A stretch of 64,000 nucleotides of DNA, from assembly GCF_028368855.1 (NCBI RefSeq), contig NZ_JAQNCY010000002.1, positions 62,001 through 126,000 on the forward strand, written 5' to 3'. Under the pieces are notes generated by a model. That model saw only the letters and a list, made by a program, of their open reading frames with translations, searched no databases and was not told the origin of the DNA. This DNA comes from Leisingera sp. SS27 (GTDB lineage Bacteria; Pseudomonadota; Alphaproteobacteria; Rhodobacterales; Rhodobacteraceae). Shown in pieces: positions 11,041 to 18,970 of the stretch (positions are counted from its first letter, which is position 1; every line of letters starts with the position of its first letter). The position numbers and the translations under genes were made by a program.

Positions 11041-11318
11041 TGCTTTCATGGATGGCCTGGACCTGGCCCACTGCCCTGTTGTTCATCGGCATCTTCAGCG
11101 CCATCGGCGTGCTGATCATCGCCGAAATCCGCCACCCCGGCGGCGCGGCCCGCAAGGGCGTGCTTGGCCTCACCACCACCCGCGGCGACCGGCTGTTCAT
11201 CAGCCTATTGGGCACCTCCTACATCTTCCTGGCCTGGCTGGGACTGGTGGGGATGCCGCTGTGGTGGCCGCTAGGGCTGTCGATTGCATGGGGCATCTTC
11301 TGCTTCTGGAAGGTCTGA
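11040..11318 (+). CDS. glpU: DUF2160 small membrane protein, GlpU-like
   Basis: 92 aa with three hydrophobic segments: WTWPTALLFIGIFSAIGVLIIA, ISLLGTSYIFLAWLGLVGM and WWPLGLSIAWGIFCFW. DUF2160 proteins occur almost always at the end of this transporter operon; their role is not known. The start shares a base with the glpQ stop. In the family the gene is conserved beside the two permeases, so an accessory or assembly subunit of the complex is the most reasonable inference. Confidence 0.85.
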   Translation: MLSWMAWTWPTALLFIGIFSAIGVLIIAEIRHPGGAARKGVLGLTTTRGDRLFISLLGTSYIFLAWLGLVGMPLWWPLGLSIAWGIFCFWKV

Positions 11319-11332
11319 CGCCCGCGGATCGG

Positions 11333-11439
11333 GTCAAGGGGGCCGCAGGCCCCGCCAAAGGCGGCTTGCCCTTGACGCGTAAGACCAAAACACCATTGAG
11401 ACAGGCCTTGAAGGCAAACCTGCCCTTCAAGGCCGTCTC
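11333..11439. repeat. Two stable hairpins in the gap after glpU
   Basis: The 303 bp gap to the BlaI-like gene holds two nested structures. In the first, GTCAAGGG (11333-11340) pairs with CCCTTGAC (11369-11376), with GGGGCC/GGCCCC and a GCC/GGC helix inside. In the second, GAGAC plus GGCCTTGAAGG (11398-11414) pairs with CCTTCAAGGCC plus GTCTC (11424-11439), with one bulged A. Neither is followed by a T-run. Transcription may still end here. The rest of the gap is AT-rich promoter sequence for the next operon. Confidence 0.5.
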
Positions 11440-11621
11440 AGCCAAAACCCAAAACCGGTGCGCCAGTCACTACCGATAAGACTGGGTCATCACCCCGCAA
11501 CTTGCTGAGAAGACTCGCGCGGCAGCGCACATTTTGACAACAAATGCCCTGCCACCGCGCATCTTCTAAAAAAATAGTTTTCACGGAAGCCTGCTTCCCC
11601 TAGCATGACTGGAACGATCAC

Positions 11622-12038
11622 ATGAGCCGGACTGCCGAGGCGATGCGCAAGAAACACGACACTTACCTGCTGACCGAGGTTGAGCTGGAATTCATGACCG
11701 TGGTCTGGGACATGGGCGGCGGCACCGTGCGCGATATCCTGGCAGAGCTTAACAAGATGCAGGAACGCGCCTACACCTCGGTGGCCACGGTTCTCAAGAT
11801 CATGGAGCAGAAGGGCTTCCTGACCAGCGAGCGCAAGGACCGATCGCTGGTGTACCGCCCCGCCGTTCCCAAGGCAGAGTATCAGAAAACATCTCTGAAA
11901 AACCTTTCGAGCAAGCTTTTCAACGGCGCGCCCGCCGCATTGGTGGCGCGGCTGGTCGATGATGAGGATGTGACCGACGAGATGCTCGAGGAGATGCGGG
12001 CGCTCTTGGAGGAAAGGCTGGGGGATAATGAACGCTGA
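11622..12038 (+). CDS. BlaI/MecI/CopY family transcriptional repressor
   Basis: 138 aa. A winged helix (about residues 15-85; LTEVELEFMTVVWDMGGGTVRDILAELN, YTSVATVLKIMEQKGFLTSERKDRSLVYRPAV) is followed by a helical dimerisation tail. In the BlaI-BlaR1 and MecI-MecR1 systems a membrane metalloprotease triggers loss of the repressor; the protease-like gene here overlaps by 11 nt, so the pair is translationally coupled. No beta-lactamase gene is nearby. Targets unknown; the operon itself and possibly the EF-hand gene downstream are candidates. Confidence 0.9.
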   Translation: MSRTAEAMRKKHDTYLLTEVELEFMTVVWDMGGGTVRDILAELNKMQERAYTSVATVLKIMEQKGFLTSERKDRSLVYRPAVPKAEYQKTSLKNLSSKLFNGAPAALVARLVDDEDVTDEMLEEMRALLEERLGDNER

Positions 12039-13170
12039 TGTTCTGCTGAATGCCTATATTGATCTGAATATTCTGCTGCTGGCGGGCACCCTCTTGTGGT
12101 TCGCCGCCCGCAAGGCGCTGGCGCGCAGCTCTCTGGGGCGCGCCTACCGGCCGCAGCTGCGGCTGTTGAACGGCATGACGGTGCTGCTGGCGGCCTCACC
12201 GCTGCTGATCCTGGCCTTTACGCGCTTTGTCATCGCCCATCCGCCGAATTTCTCCGACATGCTGGTTTCCCAGTATCTGCAGGGCAATGTCAGCATGAGC
12301 GCCGGAACTTTTGAGGCCACCCTCGGCCTGCGCGAAGATGCGGTGCGCGGCCTCACCAGCCTGCAGCCGCTGTGGGCACAGGCCCTTGCAGCGGCGTTTG
12401 CCGCCGGGGCGCTGATCTGCCTGGCGCATGTTGCCGTTTCCGTCTTCCGGCTGCGCCAGAATCTGGCGGGTGCCTTTATCTGGAAACGCATTGGCCGGGT
12501 GCAGCTGATGGTGTCTGATGACATCCGCGTCGCCTATTCCACCCGCGGGCCGTTTTGCCGCTATGTGGTCCTGCCCACGCAACTGCTGAATGACCCGCGC
12601 GACCTGCGTCTGACCATTGCGCACGAATTGCAGCATTTCCGCCAGCGCGACATCGAATGCGAGTTCCTGCTGGAAATGCTGCGCCCGCTGCTGTTCTGGA
12701 ACCCCGCCTTCTACCTGTGGCGCCGCGAGGTGCGGCTGCTGCGTGAGTTCGCCTGCGATCAGGCGCTGATGGCGCGGCCCTCTTTCGATGTGCGCTCCTA
12801 TTGCGAATGCCTGATCCGTGCCTGCGCCCATGCAGCACGCAGCCCGGCGCTGTTCATGCGCCGCAGCCCCGCAGTGGCCCTGGTAGACCGCCGCGAAACC
12901 CGCCGCGGCGCGTCTCTGCAACGGCGTATCATCGCAGTGACGGCCGTTCAACCGCAGGGGCCGAACTCGCTCGGCTGGGGCGCCGTCTCTTTGGCGATGA
13001 CCGGGGTTGTGCTTGCGACCGCGATGCTGCTGCAACGCCCCAGCGACTGGAGCCACGACCGCATCATGCTGTCGACCATCGTCAATCTGGAGCGCATGGC
13101 AACCCGCAACAATGCCCCGGAGCTGGCTGTCAGCGCCTTGAACGGCGGCTTTGCGGTCCCCTCGCAATAG
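12028..13170 (+). CDS. M56 family membrane metallopeptidase (BlaR1-like, no sensor domain)
   Basis: 380 aa. It has N-terminal membrane helices (about residues 10-35, 50-75, 120-140) and an M56 zinc protease core with TIAHELQHFRQRD (HExxH) and the downstream LLREFACDQALM glutamate motif. One more hydrophobic helix lies near residues 310-330. BlaR1/MecR1 carry a penicillin-binding domain of about 240 residues after the last helix. Here only about 50 residues follow, so the signal cannot be beta-lactam binding by that route. It probably releases the BlaI-like repressor in response to an unknown membrane or periplasmic cue. Confidence 0.85.
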   Translation: MNADVLLNAYIDLNILLLAGTLLWFAARKALARSSLGRAYRPQLRLLNGMTVLLAASPLLILAFTRFVIAHPPNFSDMLVSQYLQGNVSMSAGTFEATLGLREDAVRGLTSLQPLWAQALAAAFAAGALICLAHVAVSVFRLRQNLAGAFIWKRIGRVQLMVSDDIRVAYSTRGPFCRYVVLPTQLLNDPRDLRLTIAHELQHFRQRDIECEFLLEMLRPLLFWNPAFYLWRREVRLLREFACDQALMARPSFDVRSYCECLIRACAHAARSPALFMRRSPAVALVDRRETRRGASLQRRIIAVTAVQPQGPNSLGWGAVSLAMTGVVLATAMLLQRPSDWSHDRIMLSTIVNLERMATRNNAPELAVSALNGGFAVPSQ

Positions 13171-13590
13171 GTCCTGATCCGGCAGCTGACTTCCGGTCTT
13201 ACCCCCTTGCCAGGCAAAGCTGCCCGCGGCGCCCGTTCTCCGCGGCAGCAGTAAAACTTGCCTTGTCTCTGCGACTCACCGGGCCCCCTCTGCATCTGGC
13301 CTCTGCTGATTTCGGCAAAAGCCGCAATGACGGCTTCTTTTGCAGAACTCCCGGCTGAACGGGCGAAAACCTGCAGGGCGGGCTCAGCAGCATAAGCGGA
13401 GAAAGGACCAGCAGGAATTCAGAGCGGCAATGCGCCGGGCAGAACAGACCTTTCCGGCAGCCTGGTGCCTGAAACTCTCTGCCTGCGGCAAGAGCGTGGA
13501 AGCCTGCACCGGCCCGGCCTAGCACTAGGCCACGGCACGCGGAACACCGCGGCCGCTGGAAGACCCGAACCTATGATTGGAGTGTCTCAC
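13171..13590. other. Intergenic region, 420 bp, terminator and palindrome but no gene seen
   Basis: AAGCCG (13319-13324) pairs with CGGCTT (13331-13336), followed by CTTTT, a modest rho-independent terminator for the blaI-M56 operon. A palindrome at 13516-13531 is listed separately. Short open frames have no family resemblance. Confidence 0.5.
13516..13531. promoter_or_regulatory. Palindrome upstream of the EF-hand gene
   Basis: GGCCTAG-CA-CTAGGCC, 7 bp perfect arms with a 2 bp centre, 60 bp before the EF-hand ATG. It is placed like an operator. Whether the neighbouring BlaI-like protein binds it is unknown; BlaI/MecI sites classically contain TACA/TGTA half-sites, which this lacks. Confidence 0.35.
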
Positions 13591-13839
13591 ATGAAAACCT
13601 TCGCACTGACCGCTGCCGCCTTTGCTGCTTTGACCGCATCACCGCTGGCGGCGATGGAATCCATCACCGAGGCCGATACCGACGGCAATGGCACCTATTC
13701 GCTGGAAGAGCTGCAGGCGGCGTTTCCCGACCTGACAGAGGAAACCTTTGCAACCATCGACGCCAACGCTGACGGCGAGGCGGATCTGGCTGAGGTGAAG
13801 GCAGCGGAGGAAGCCGGCCTGCTGCCAACAGCCGGCTGA
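13591..13839 (+). CDS. Secreted EF-hand calcium-binding protein
   Basis: 82 aa. Signal peptide MKTFALTAAAFAALTASPLAA (cleavage near residue 21), then two EF-hand loops: DTDGNGTYSLEEL (about residues 29-41) and DANADGEADLAEV (about 57-69), both with Asp at 1, 3 or Asn, Gly at 6 and Glu or equivalent near 12. The second loop lacks a bulky residue at position 8. It should bind calcium in the periplasm, probably as a pair of hands. The start at 13591 follows GGAGTGTCTCAC. It lies 420 bp after the M56 gene in the same direction and is followed by a strong terminator. Confidence 0.85.
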   Translation: MKTFALTAAAFAALTASPLAAMESITEADTDGNGTYSLEELQAAFPDLTEETFATIDANADGEADLAEVKAAEEAGLLPTAG

Positions 13840-13845
13840 ACCCGC

Positions 13846-13883
13846 GGCAAGGCGGCTCCCCCCTCAAAACCAGCCGCCTTGCC
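13846..13883. terminator. Strong hairpin between convergent EF-hand gene and nor operon end
   Basis: GGCAAGGCGGCT (13846-13857) pairs perfectly with AGCCGCCTTGCC (13872-13883), 14 nt loop. It begins 7 nt after the EF-hand stop. It lacks a long T-run but is well placed to stop transcription from both sides. Confidence 0.65.
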
Positions 13884-13957
13884 ACTTGTGTCTCCCTTTG
13901 ATGTTAAACGGTGCCAGGCCTTGCTCTGCAGGGCCATTTTTACATGCCGGGAGGCGT

Positions 13958-14182
13958 TCAGCCGCCGTTCGCCTGCTGTTTCAGGCGTTCGATGTGACGG
14001 GCGAAGACAAACGTCAGGGGCAGGCCCAGCAGCAGCCCCCAGGCCACCGATTCATAAGGGCTCAGCACCCGCCAGCCGATCCAGCTGGCAATCAGCGAGG
14101 CAAAGAAGATATTGACCGCCGCGGCCCCCGCCCCGAACGGGTAAAGCGCTGCCAGCAGCCGCCAGGAAGGCTGCGGTGTCAT
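13958..14182 (-). CDS. Small membrane protein at the end of the nor operon (NorF-sized)
   Basis: 74 aa with two hydrophobic helices: LLAALYPFGAGAAAVNIFFASLIASWIG (about residues 9-36) and SVAWGLLLGLPLTFVFA (about 45-61), followed by a basic tail. The ATG overlaps the stop of the upstream 57-codon gene (ATGA), so it is clearly a member of norCBQD. In Paracoccus the operon ends with norE and norF, the latter a small membrane protein of similar size. Homology to NorF is not proven here. A role in assembly or stability of the NO reductase is inference from position. Confidence 0.7.
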   Translation of the reverse strand: MTPQPSWRLLAALYPFGAGAAAVNIFFASLIASWIGWRVLSPYESVAWGLLLGLPLTFVFARHIERLKQQANGG

Positions 14183-14352
14183 CGCCGGCTCACCAGATAT
14201 TGAACGAATCCCAGACTGATAATCAGCGCGATGGACCCTACCAGGAACCAGAACTCTGCGGTTTCAGTCTGCGGCTGCGGGATCGGGCGCTCAAACGTGG
14301 CGGCAAAAGCGCTGGAGGGGGCCAGCAGGGCCAGAGAAAAAATGCGTTTCAT
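14179..14352 (-). CDS. 57-residue membrane microprotein between norD and the last nor gene
   Basis: A very short gene on the minus strand starting with ATG at 14352, two bases after the norD stop, and ending in a TGA overlapping the next ATG. The product begins MKRIFSLALLAPSSAFAA, a credible signal peptide. It then has a short periplasmic stretch ERPIPQPQTETAE and a C-terminal membrane helix WFLVGSIALIISLGFVQYLV ending in SRR. Tight coupling on both sides argues strongly for translation. It resembles small single-helix subunits of membrane oxidoreductases. No family is recognised. Confidence 0.75.
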   Translation of the reverse strand: MKRIFSLALLAPSSAFAATFERPIPQPQTETAEFWFLVGSIALIISLGFVQYLVSRR

Positions 14353-14353
14353 C

Positions 14354-16234
14354 TCAGTGCTCCATGGTCAGGGATTGATAGATTTCCGGCAGCGCGCGCG
14401 GCAGCCGGTCAGGGTCAGGCAGCAGGGTGAACCCCGCGCGTCCGAAGATGCGGGCAAACCAGTCCTGCCCGTCGGCGTCGATCACCACGCCATGCACCGA
14501 CTGCCCCAGGGCGCGGGCCTCGCGCACCGCCATGCGGCTGTCCTCGATGCCATGCACGCCCTCATAGTGATCCAGATCGTTTGGCTTGCCATCGGTCAGC
14601 ACCAACAGCAGGCGGCGTTCAGCACCTTCTTCTGCAAGCTGGGCAGAGGCATGGCGGATCGCGGCGCCAAGGCGGGTGTAGTGGCCGGGCTTGAAGCCGC
14701 CGATGCGGGCGGTGACCGCTTCTGACATCGGGTCCTCGAACCCTTTGGCGCGGGTCACGAACACCCGGTCCCGGCGCAGGGAGGAGAAACTCCAGATGCC
14801 CAGACGGTCGCCCGCAGTGGCAATGCCGCCTGCGAGAGCCGCAAGGGATTCGCGTGCGGTCTCGATCACCGGGCGGTCGCCGACCGTGGCCTCGGTCGAG
14901 CGGGAGCAGTCCATCAGCACCGCCACGCTCAGGTCGCGGGCCATCGGGCGGCTGGCCTGCCAGACCCGGTCGCTGCCCTGCTGGCCGCAGGCCAGATCGA
15001 CATGGGATTTCACCACTGCTTCCAGATCCAGCTCGTCGCCGTCCAGCTGCCGCGGCAGCATTACCCGGCGCGGGTGCAGCGGCGCAAACTGGCGGCGCAC
15101 GCGGGTAACGAGCCGCGGGTCGGGCTGGAAGCTGTCCGCCGGTTTGCCCTCAGCCTCCAGCACGCAAGTATGGGCGGGCATGTGCTTGCCCAGCCGGTGG
15201 TTCCATTCGGGATAGGTGAACTGCCCGGCCAGCCGCTCATGCTCAGCATCCTGGGGCGACAGGTCCAGCGAGATCCGCAGCCGCGAGGCCGCGCGTTTCA
15301 TGTGCTGCGAGAGGGTGAGGTTGTCCTGGTCCTCCGCCGCCTTCTGGGCGTTCTCGTTGTCGTCGTCGTCGACCATGCGGTTGATGTTCAGGCTTTCGGC
15401 CCAGGACAGGATAGACTCGAACCGGTGGACGATGAAGCTGTCCTTGCGGGTGGTCTGATCCTGGTCCTGCCGCTTTGCCGTCTTGCGGGTAGTAACGGCC
15501 AGGCCAGGGGTTTTCATTTCTTCGTCCGCTGCGGGGGCTGCCCCCCTGCCCGCTTGCGGGACGGCCAAGCGCAGCCAGAACGGCACCGGCTGATAAGTCC
15601 GGTAGCCGCGCGGCGCGGTGCAGGTGCAGGGCTCGGCAATGCGGCAGTCGGTGCCGATCTGATCCAGCACCATGCGCTCGATCCGCGCTTCGGAACGCGG
15701 CAGGCCGTTGCGTTTGCGGGTCTCGGCGGTATGGGCACAGAACGCGCCATAGGCAGAGCGCAGCCCAGGACAGGCGGCAAACACTTTGTCCGCAGCACGG
15801 GCATTGGCAGCGATCTCCAGCTGATCGGCCTGATAGCGGTCCTCGTTGCGTTCCGGCAATTCGATCGAGGCAGCCATTGCGGCCAGCCACAAGTAGGCCT
15901 TGCGGTTCAGCTCCGGGCTGGGAAAGACTGACATTTCCGGCGGCAAGCGCAGGCGCTCGCCGTCGAAACTGGCGGTATATACCATTTCCCGAGGGGTGCC
16001 GATGCGGCGCAGCCGGTCCGGACGATGGTCCGACAGCACCGCAGGCGCTACTTGGATCTCAACGCCCCCGGCCCCGCCCAGCGCCCGGAACAAGGCCGCC
16101 ACGCTGGCGCGCATGTCCTCGAACCGGACGGTGTGCTCGGCCCCATCCTCTGCGGCACCGATCCGTGTCGCCATGCCATGCCACAGGTTGCCAACCGTTT
16201 CTTCGGGTTCCAGAAGGTCGAGAGCGTGGATCAT
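14354..16234 (-). CDS. norD: Nitric oxide reductase activation protein NorD
   Basis: 626 aa. The C-terminal von Willebrand A domain (about residues 430-620) contains a MIDAS metal site (VLMDCSRSTE, DxSxS) and LVLTDGKPNDLDHYEG. A long, less conserved N-terminal part holds Cys and acidic stretches such as MVDDDDNENAQKAAEDQD. NorD works with the AAA+ ATPase NorQ to insert or activate the non-haem iron of NO reductase. The start at 16234 lies 4 nt after the norQ stop. It is the fourth gene of norCBQD. Confidence 0.92.
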   Translation of the reverse strand: MIHALDLLEPEETVGNLWHGMATRIGAAEDGAEHTVRFEDMRASVAALFRALGGAGGVEIQVAPAVLSDHRPDRLRRIGTPREMVYTASFDGERLRLPPEMSVFPSPELNRKAYLWLAAMAASIELPERNEDRYQADQLEIAANARAADKVFAACPGLRSAYGAFCAHTAETRKRNGLPRSEARIERMVLDQIGTDCRIAEPCTCTAPRGYRTYQPVPFWLRLAVPQAGRGAAPAADEEMKTPGLAVTTRKTAKRQDQDQTTRKDSFIVHRFESILSWAESLNINRMVDDDDNENAQKAAEDQDNLTLSQHMKRAASRLRISLDLSPQDAEHERLAGQFTYPEWNHRLGKHMPAHTCVLEAEGKPADSFQPDPRLVTRVRRQFAPLHPRRVMLPRQLDGDELDLEAVVKSHVDLACGQQGSDRVWQASRPMARDLSVAVLMDCSRSTEATVGDRPVIETARESLAALAGGIATAGDRLGIWSFSSLRRDRVFVTRAKGFEDPMSEAVTARIGGFKPGHYTRLGAAIRHASAQLAEEGAERRLLLVLTDGKPNDLDHYEGVHGIEDSRMAVREARALGQSVHGVVIDADGQDWFARIFGRAGFTLLPDPDRLPRALPEIYQSLTMEH

Positions 16235-16238
16235 GGCA

Positions 16239-17033
16239 TCACCCGTAGACGCTTGCGGCAAGGTCGCGCAGCGCCTGCTGCACATCAGCCTCGTCGCTGA
16301 GGGGTTCGATGACGGCGGCCTCTACCGCGCGCTCTACGCCCATGCCCTTTGCAATCAGCGTGGCGGCATAGATCAGCAGCCGGGTAGAGACACCTTCCTC
16401 CAGGTCCATGCCAGAGAGTTTGCGGATATGGCCCGCCAGGCGCACCAGCGCGGCGGAGCGGCCCTCGTCCAGCCCGCTTTCAGAGGCAACCACCGCGGTC
16501 TCGGCAGAGGCTTCCGGGAAGTCGAAGCCGATCGACAGGAAGCGCTGCCGGGTCGAGGGCTTCAGCTTCTTCAGAATGTTCTGGTAGCCGGGGTTGTAGC
16601 TCGCGACCAGCATGAATGGCTTGGGCGCGGCCAGTTCCTCGCCGGTGCGGTCGATGACCAGACGGCGGCGGTCGTCGGTCAGCGGGTGCAAGACCACGGC
16701 CACGTCCTTGCGGGCTTCGACCACCTCATCGAGGTAGCAGATGCCGCCCTCGCGCACCGCGCGGGTCAGCGGACCATCGACCCAGACGGTTTCCCCGCCC
16801 TTCAGCAAGTAGCGCCCGATCAGGTCGGCAGCCGACAGGTCGTCGTGGCAGGCAACGGTGTGGAGGGGCAGCCCGAGCCGGGCTGCCATATGTTCCACGA
16901 ACCGCGTCTTGCCGCAGCCGGTGGGCCCCTTCAGAAGAAGGGGCAGACCGTTGGCTTGGGCCATCTCGAAGACGGTGCATTCATCGCCTGCGGGACGGTA
17001 GAAGGGCACGGAAGGCATGTTCATTGCGTTCAT
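16239..17033 (-). CDS. norQ: MoxR-type AAA+ ATPase NorQ
   Basis: 264 aa. Walker A LLLKGPTGCGKTRF (about residues 31-44), Walker B GGICYLDEVVEAR, sensor-1 MLVASYNPGYQ and an arginine-finger region PSTRQRFLSIGFDFP mark a MoxR/CbbQ/NorQ ATPase. It forms the chaperone pair with NorD's VWA domain to mature the NorBC complex. It follows norB by 3 nt and precedes norD by 4 nt. An internal ATG at 17024 is an alternative start with little effect on the protein. Confidence 0.93.
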   Translation of the reverse strand: MNAMNMPSVPFYRPAGDECTVFEMAQANGLPLLLKGPTGCGKTRFVEHMAARLGLPLHTVACHDDLSAADLIGRYLLKGGETVWVDGPLTRAVREGGICYLDEVVEARKDVAVVLHPLTDDRRRLVIDRTGEELAAPKPFMLVASYNPGYQNILKKLKPSTRQRFLSIGFDFPEASAETAVVASESGLDEGRSAALVRLAGHIRKLSGMDLEEGVSTRLLIYAATLIAKGMGVERAVEAAVIEPLSDEADVQQALRDLAASVYG

Positions 17034-17036
17034 GGC

Positions 17037-18380
17037 TTACTCTCCCGGTACGGCCGCGGGGCCGGGTTTGATGACTTCGCGGCGGACCACGACGGTTGCG
17101 TAGATGAACAGGAGCGCACCCAGGACCACCACCACGCCAGAGCCGAGACGCATCAGGTAGAAGATGCCGAGCTGGTCCTGCACATCCATATAGTAGTCGC
17201 CGATGACGCGTTGCAGGTGGGTCTGGATGGTGCCGGCAAAGGTCAGCACAAAGGTCATGAAGGCCATGCCGCCGGTCATCAGCCAGAAGGAGGCCATGTT
17301 CAGCACCTGGTTATAGGGGTCGCGGTTGCGCAATTGCGGCATCGCATAGGTGAACATCGCCAGGTTCATCGCCACATAGGCGCCGTAGAAGGCCAGGTGC
17401 CCGTGAGCGGCAGTGATCTGGGTGCCGTGGGTATAGTAGTTCACCCCGTGCAGCGTGTGCAGGAAACCCCAGACGCCGGCGCCGAAGAAGGCAACGGTGG
17501 AGGCGCCCAGCGACCACAGCAGAGCCGCCTTGTTCGGGTGGTTCTTGCGGCCTTTCCACACCATGACGAAGGCAAAGCTCATCATCGCAAAGAACGGGAT
17601 CACTTCCAGGGTCGAGAAGATCGAGCCGATCCACTGCCAGTACCCGGGGGTGCCGATCCAGAAGAAGTGGTGGCCAGTGCCGAGGATGCCGGAAAACAGT
17701 GCCAGCGCCACGATGACATAGAGCCATTTCTCCACCACCTCGCGGTCAACACCGGTCAGCTTCAGCATCAGGTAGCCTAGGATCGCAGCCATCACCAGTT
17801 CCCAGGTGGCTTCCACCCACAGGTGGACAACGAACCACCAGTACATCTTGTCGAGCGACAGGTTGTCCGGGTTGATGAATGCAAAGATCCACAGGAGCGA
17901 CAGCAGCCACAGGCCCATCAGCAGGATGTTTGTGATCGCGGTCTTGCGGCCCGCCAGCACGGTCAGCGAGATGTTCACGAGGAAGATCACCGCCGCGACC
18001 AAAATACCAAACTTGACCCACAGGGGCTGTTCCAAGAACTCGCGCCCGCCATGGATGCCGACAAGGTAGGACCCCACCGCCCCGAGCGTCCCGACAACCA
18101 GGATTGCCAGCTGGATATAGGCGAGTTTCACCGAGAACAGTTCACGCTCGCTTTCCTCGGGGATCAGGTAGTAAGCGGCCCCAAAGAAGCCCAGCAAGAG
18201 CCAGACCACCAGTGCGTTGGTGTGCAGCATCCGAACGATGTTGAACGGCAGAAGCTCGCTCAGCGTGTTTGGCCAGACATAGATCCAGCCGGCCAGCAGA
18301 CCGCCCAGAACCTGAATGGCAAACAGGCCCATTGCTACCATGAAGTAGGCATAGGCCACTTTTTGAGATTGATATTTCAT
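17037..18380 (-). CDS. norB: Nitric oxide reductase large subunit NorB
   Basis: 447 aa integral membrane protein of the haem-copper oxidase superfamily with about 12 helices. Ligand histidines are visible in RMLHTNALVVWLLLGFFGAAYY (low-spin haem), HLWVEATWE, GTGHHFFWIGTPGYWQ (FeB site) and AHGHLAFYGAYVAMNLA. It reduces two NO to N2O with electrons from NorC. The start at 18380 follows GGGGAGAAAAACA, 13 nt after norC; earlier in-frame codons would overlap norC. This is the short, NorC-dependent cNOR type, not the quinol-oxidising qNOR. Confidence 0.95.
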   Translation of the reverse strand: MKYQSQKVAYAYFMVAMGLFAIQVLGGLLAGWIYVWPNTLSELLPFNIVRMLHTNALVVWLLLGFFGAAYYLIPEESERELFSVKLAYIQLAILVVGTLGAVGSYLVGIHGGREFLEQPLWVKFGILVAAVIFLVNISLTVLAGRKTAITNILLMGLWLLSLLWIFAFINPDNLSLDKMYWWFVVHLWVEATWELVMAAILGYLMLKLTGVDREVVEKWLYVIVALALFSGILGTGHHFFWIGTPGYWQWIGSIFSTLEVIPFFAMMSFAFVMVWKGRKNHPNKAALLWSLGASTVAFFGAGVWGFLHTLHGVNYYTHGTQITAAHGHLAFYGAYVAMNLAMFTYAMPQLRNRDPYNQVLNMASFWLMTGGMAFMTFVLTFAGTIQTHLQRVIGDYYMDVQDQLGIFYLMRLGSGVVVVLGALLFIYATVVVRREVIKPGPAAVPGE

Positions 18381-18393
18381 TGTTTTTCTCCCC

Positions 18394-18846
18394 TCAGCCC
18401 GCGTCGTTCGGCGGCCAGTTCTGGGTGTCGGTCTGATCCGCCCAGCGCAGGAATTCGGACAAGGCCTTGGTCTCTTCATCCGTCAGCTCGAAGAACGGCA
18501 TCTGGCGGCGGCCCTCTACGCCGGAAGGCTGCGACTTCATCCAGCCGTCCAGCATTTCATAGGCGCCTTCCGGGTCGTCCAGCACACCCCAGCGGGTCAT
18601 GACATTGCCCACTTCGGGTGCGAAATAGGCGCCCTCGCCGTGCAGCGTGTGGCAGTTGATGCATGAGTGGCGCTCCCACACATGCTTGCCCTGGCGCACC
18701 TCGTCGGTCAGCTCCATGCCAGCGGTTGATGTTTGGGTGATATAGCGGTGGCTGTGCGCGGTCATGGCCACGAACACGACGACGAAGAACAAGGAGCCCC
18801 CGTAGAACACGTTCCTGGCCCGCGACTTGGTAAGTATCTCTGACAT
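18394..18846 (-). CDS. norC: Nitric oxide reductase cytochrome c subunit NorC
   Basis: 150 aa. One N-terminal membrane anchor (FYGGSLFFVVVFVAMTAHSH, about residues 14-33) and a periplasmic haem c domain with CINCH at 62-66 and a later Met ligand in RRQMPFFELTDEE. It delivers electrons from soluble cytochrome or pseudoazurin to NorB. First gene of norCBQD. A TTG-N8-CAA box 62-75 bp upstream is placed for activation by an NnrR-type regulator. Confidence 0.95.
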   Translation of the reverse strand: MSEILTKSRARNVFYGGSLFFVVVFVAMTAHSHRYITQTSTAGMELTDEVRQGKHVWERHSCINCHTLHGEGAYFAPEVGNVMTRWGVLDDPEGAYEMLDGWMKSQPSGVEGRRQMPFFELTDEETKALSEFLRWADQTDTQNWPPNDAG

Positions 18847-18907
18847 ATCGCGGTCCTGAGTACAGTTGCGGATAGGAACTGCCTAAACCCGCGCACCGCC
18901 ATGGATA

Positions 18908-18921
18908 TTGTCGAAGCGCAA
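18908..18921. promoter_or_regulatory. Candidate NnrR/Dnr box between norC and DUF1858 gene
   Basis: TTGTC-GAAG-CGCAA, a Crp/Fnr-type palindrome with TTG/CAA outer triplets and GC-rich inner positions, as in NnrR/Dnr sites rather than the FNR TTGAT form. Its centre is about 68 bp from the norC ATG and 56 bp from the DUF1858 ATG. A -41.5 position would give short leaders of about 27 and 15 nt, so one box could drive both genes. A second small palindrome, TTGCT-GCA-AGCAA, is at 18934-18946. Confidence 0.65.
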
Positions 18922-18970
18922 AGACCGCGCGCATTGCTGCAAGCAAAATGCAGGAAAAGGAGGACACGCC

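Noticed and set aside
15900-17780. 626-codon open frame on the plus strand opposite norD, norQ and norB
   Set aside because: It lies antisense to three genes with clear family motifs and tight operon spacing. Its composition is Arg/His/Gly-rich, typical of the antisense frame of GC-rich genes.
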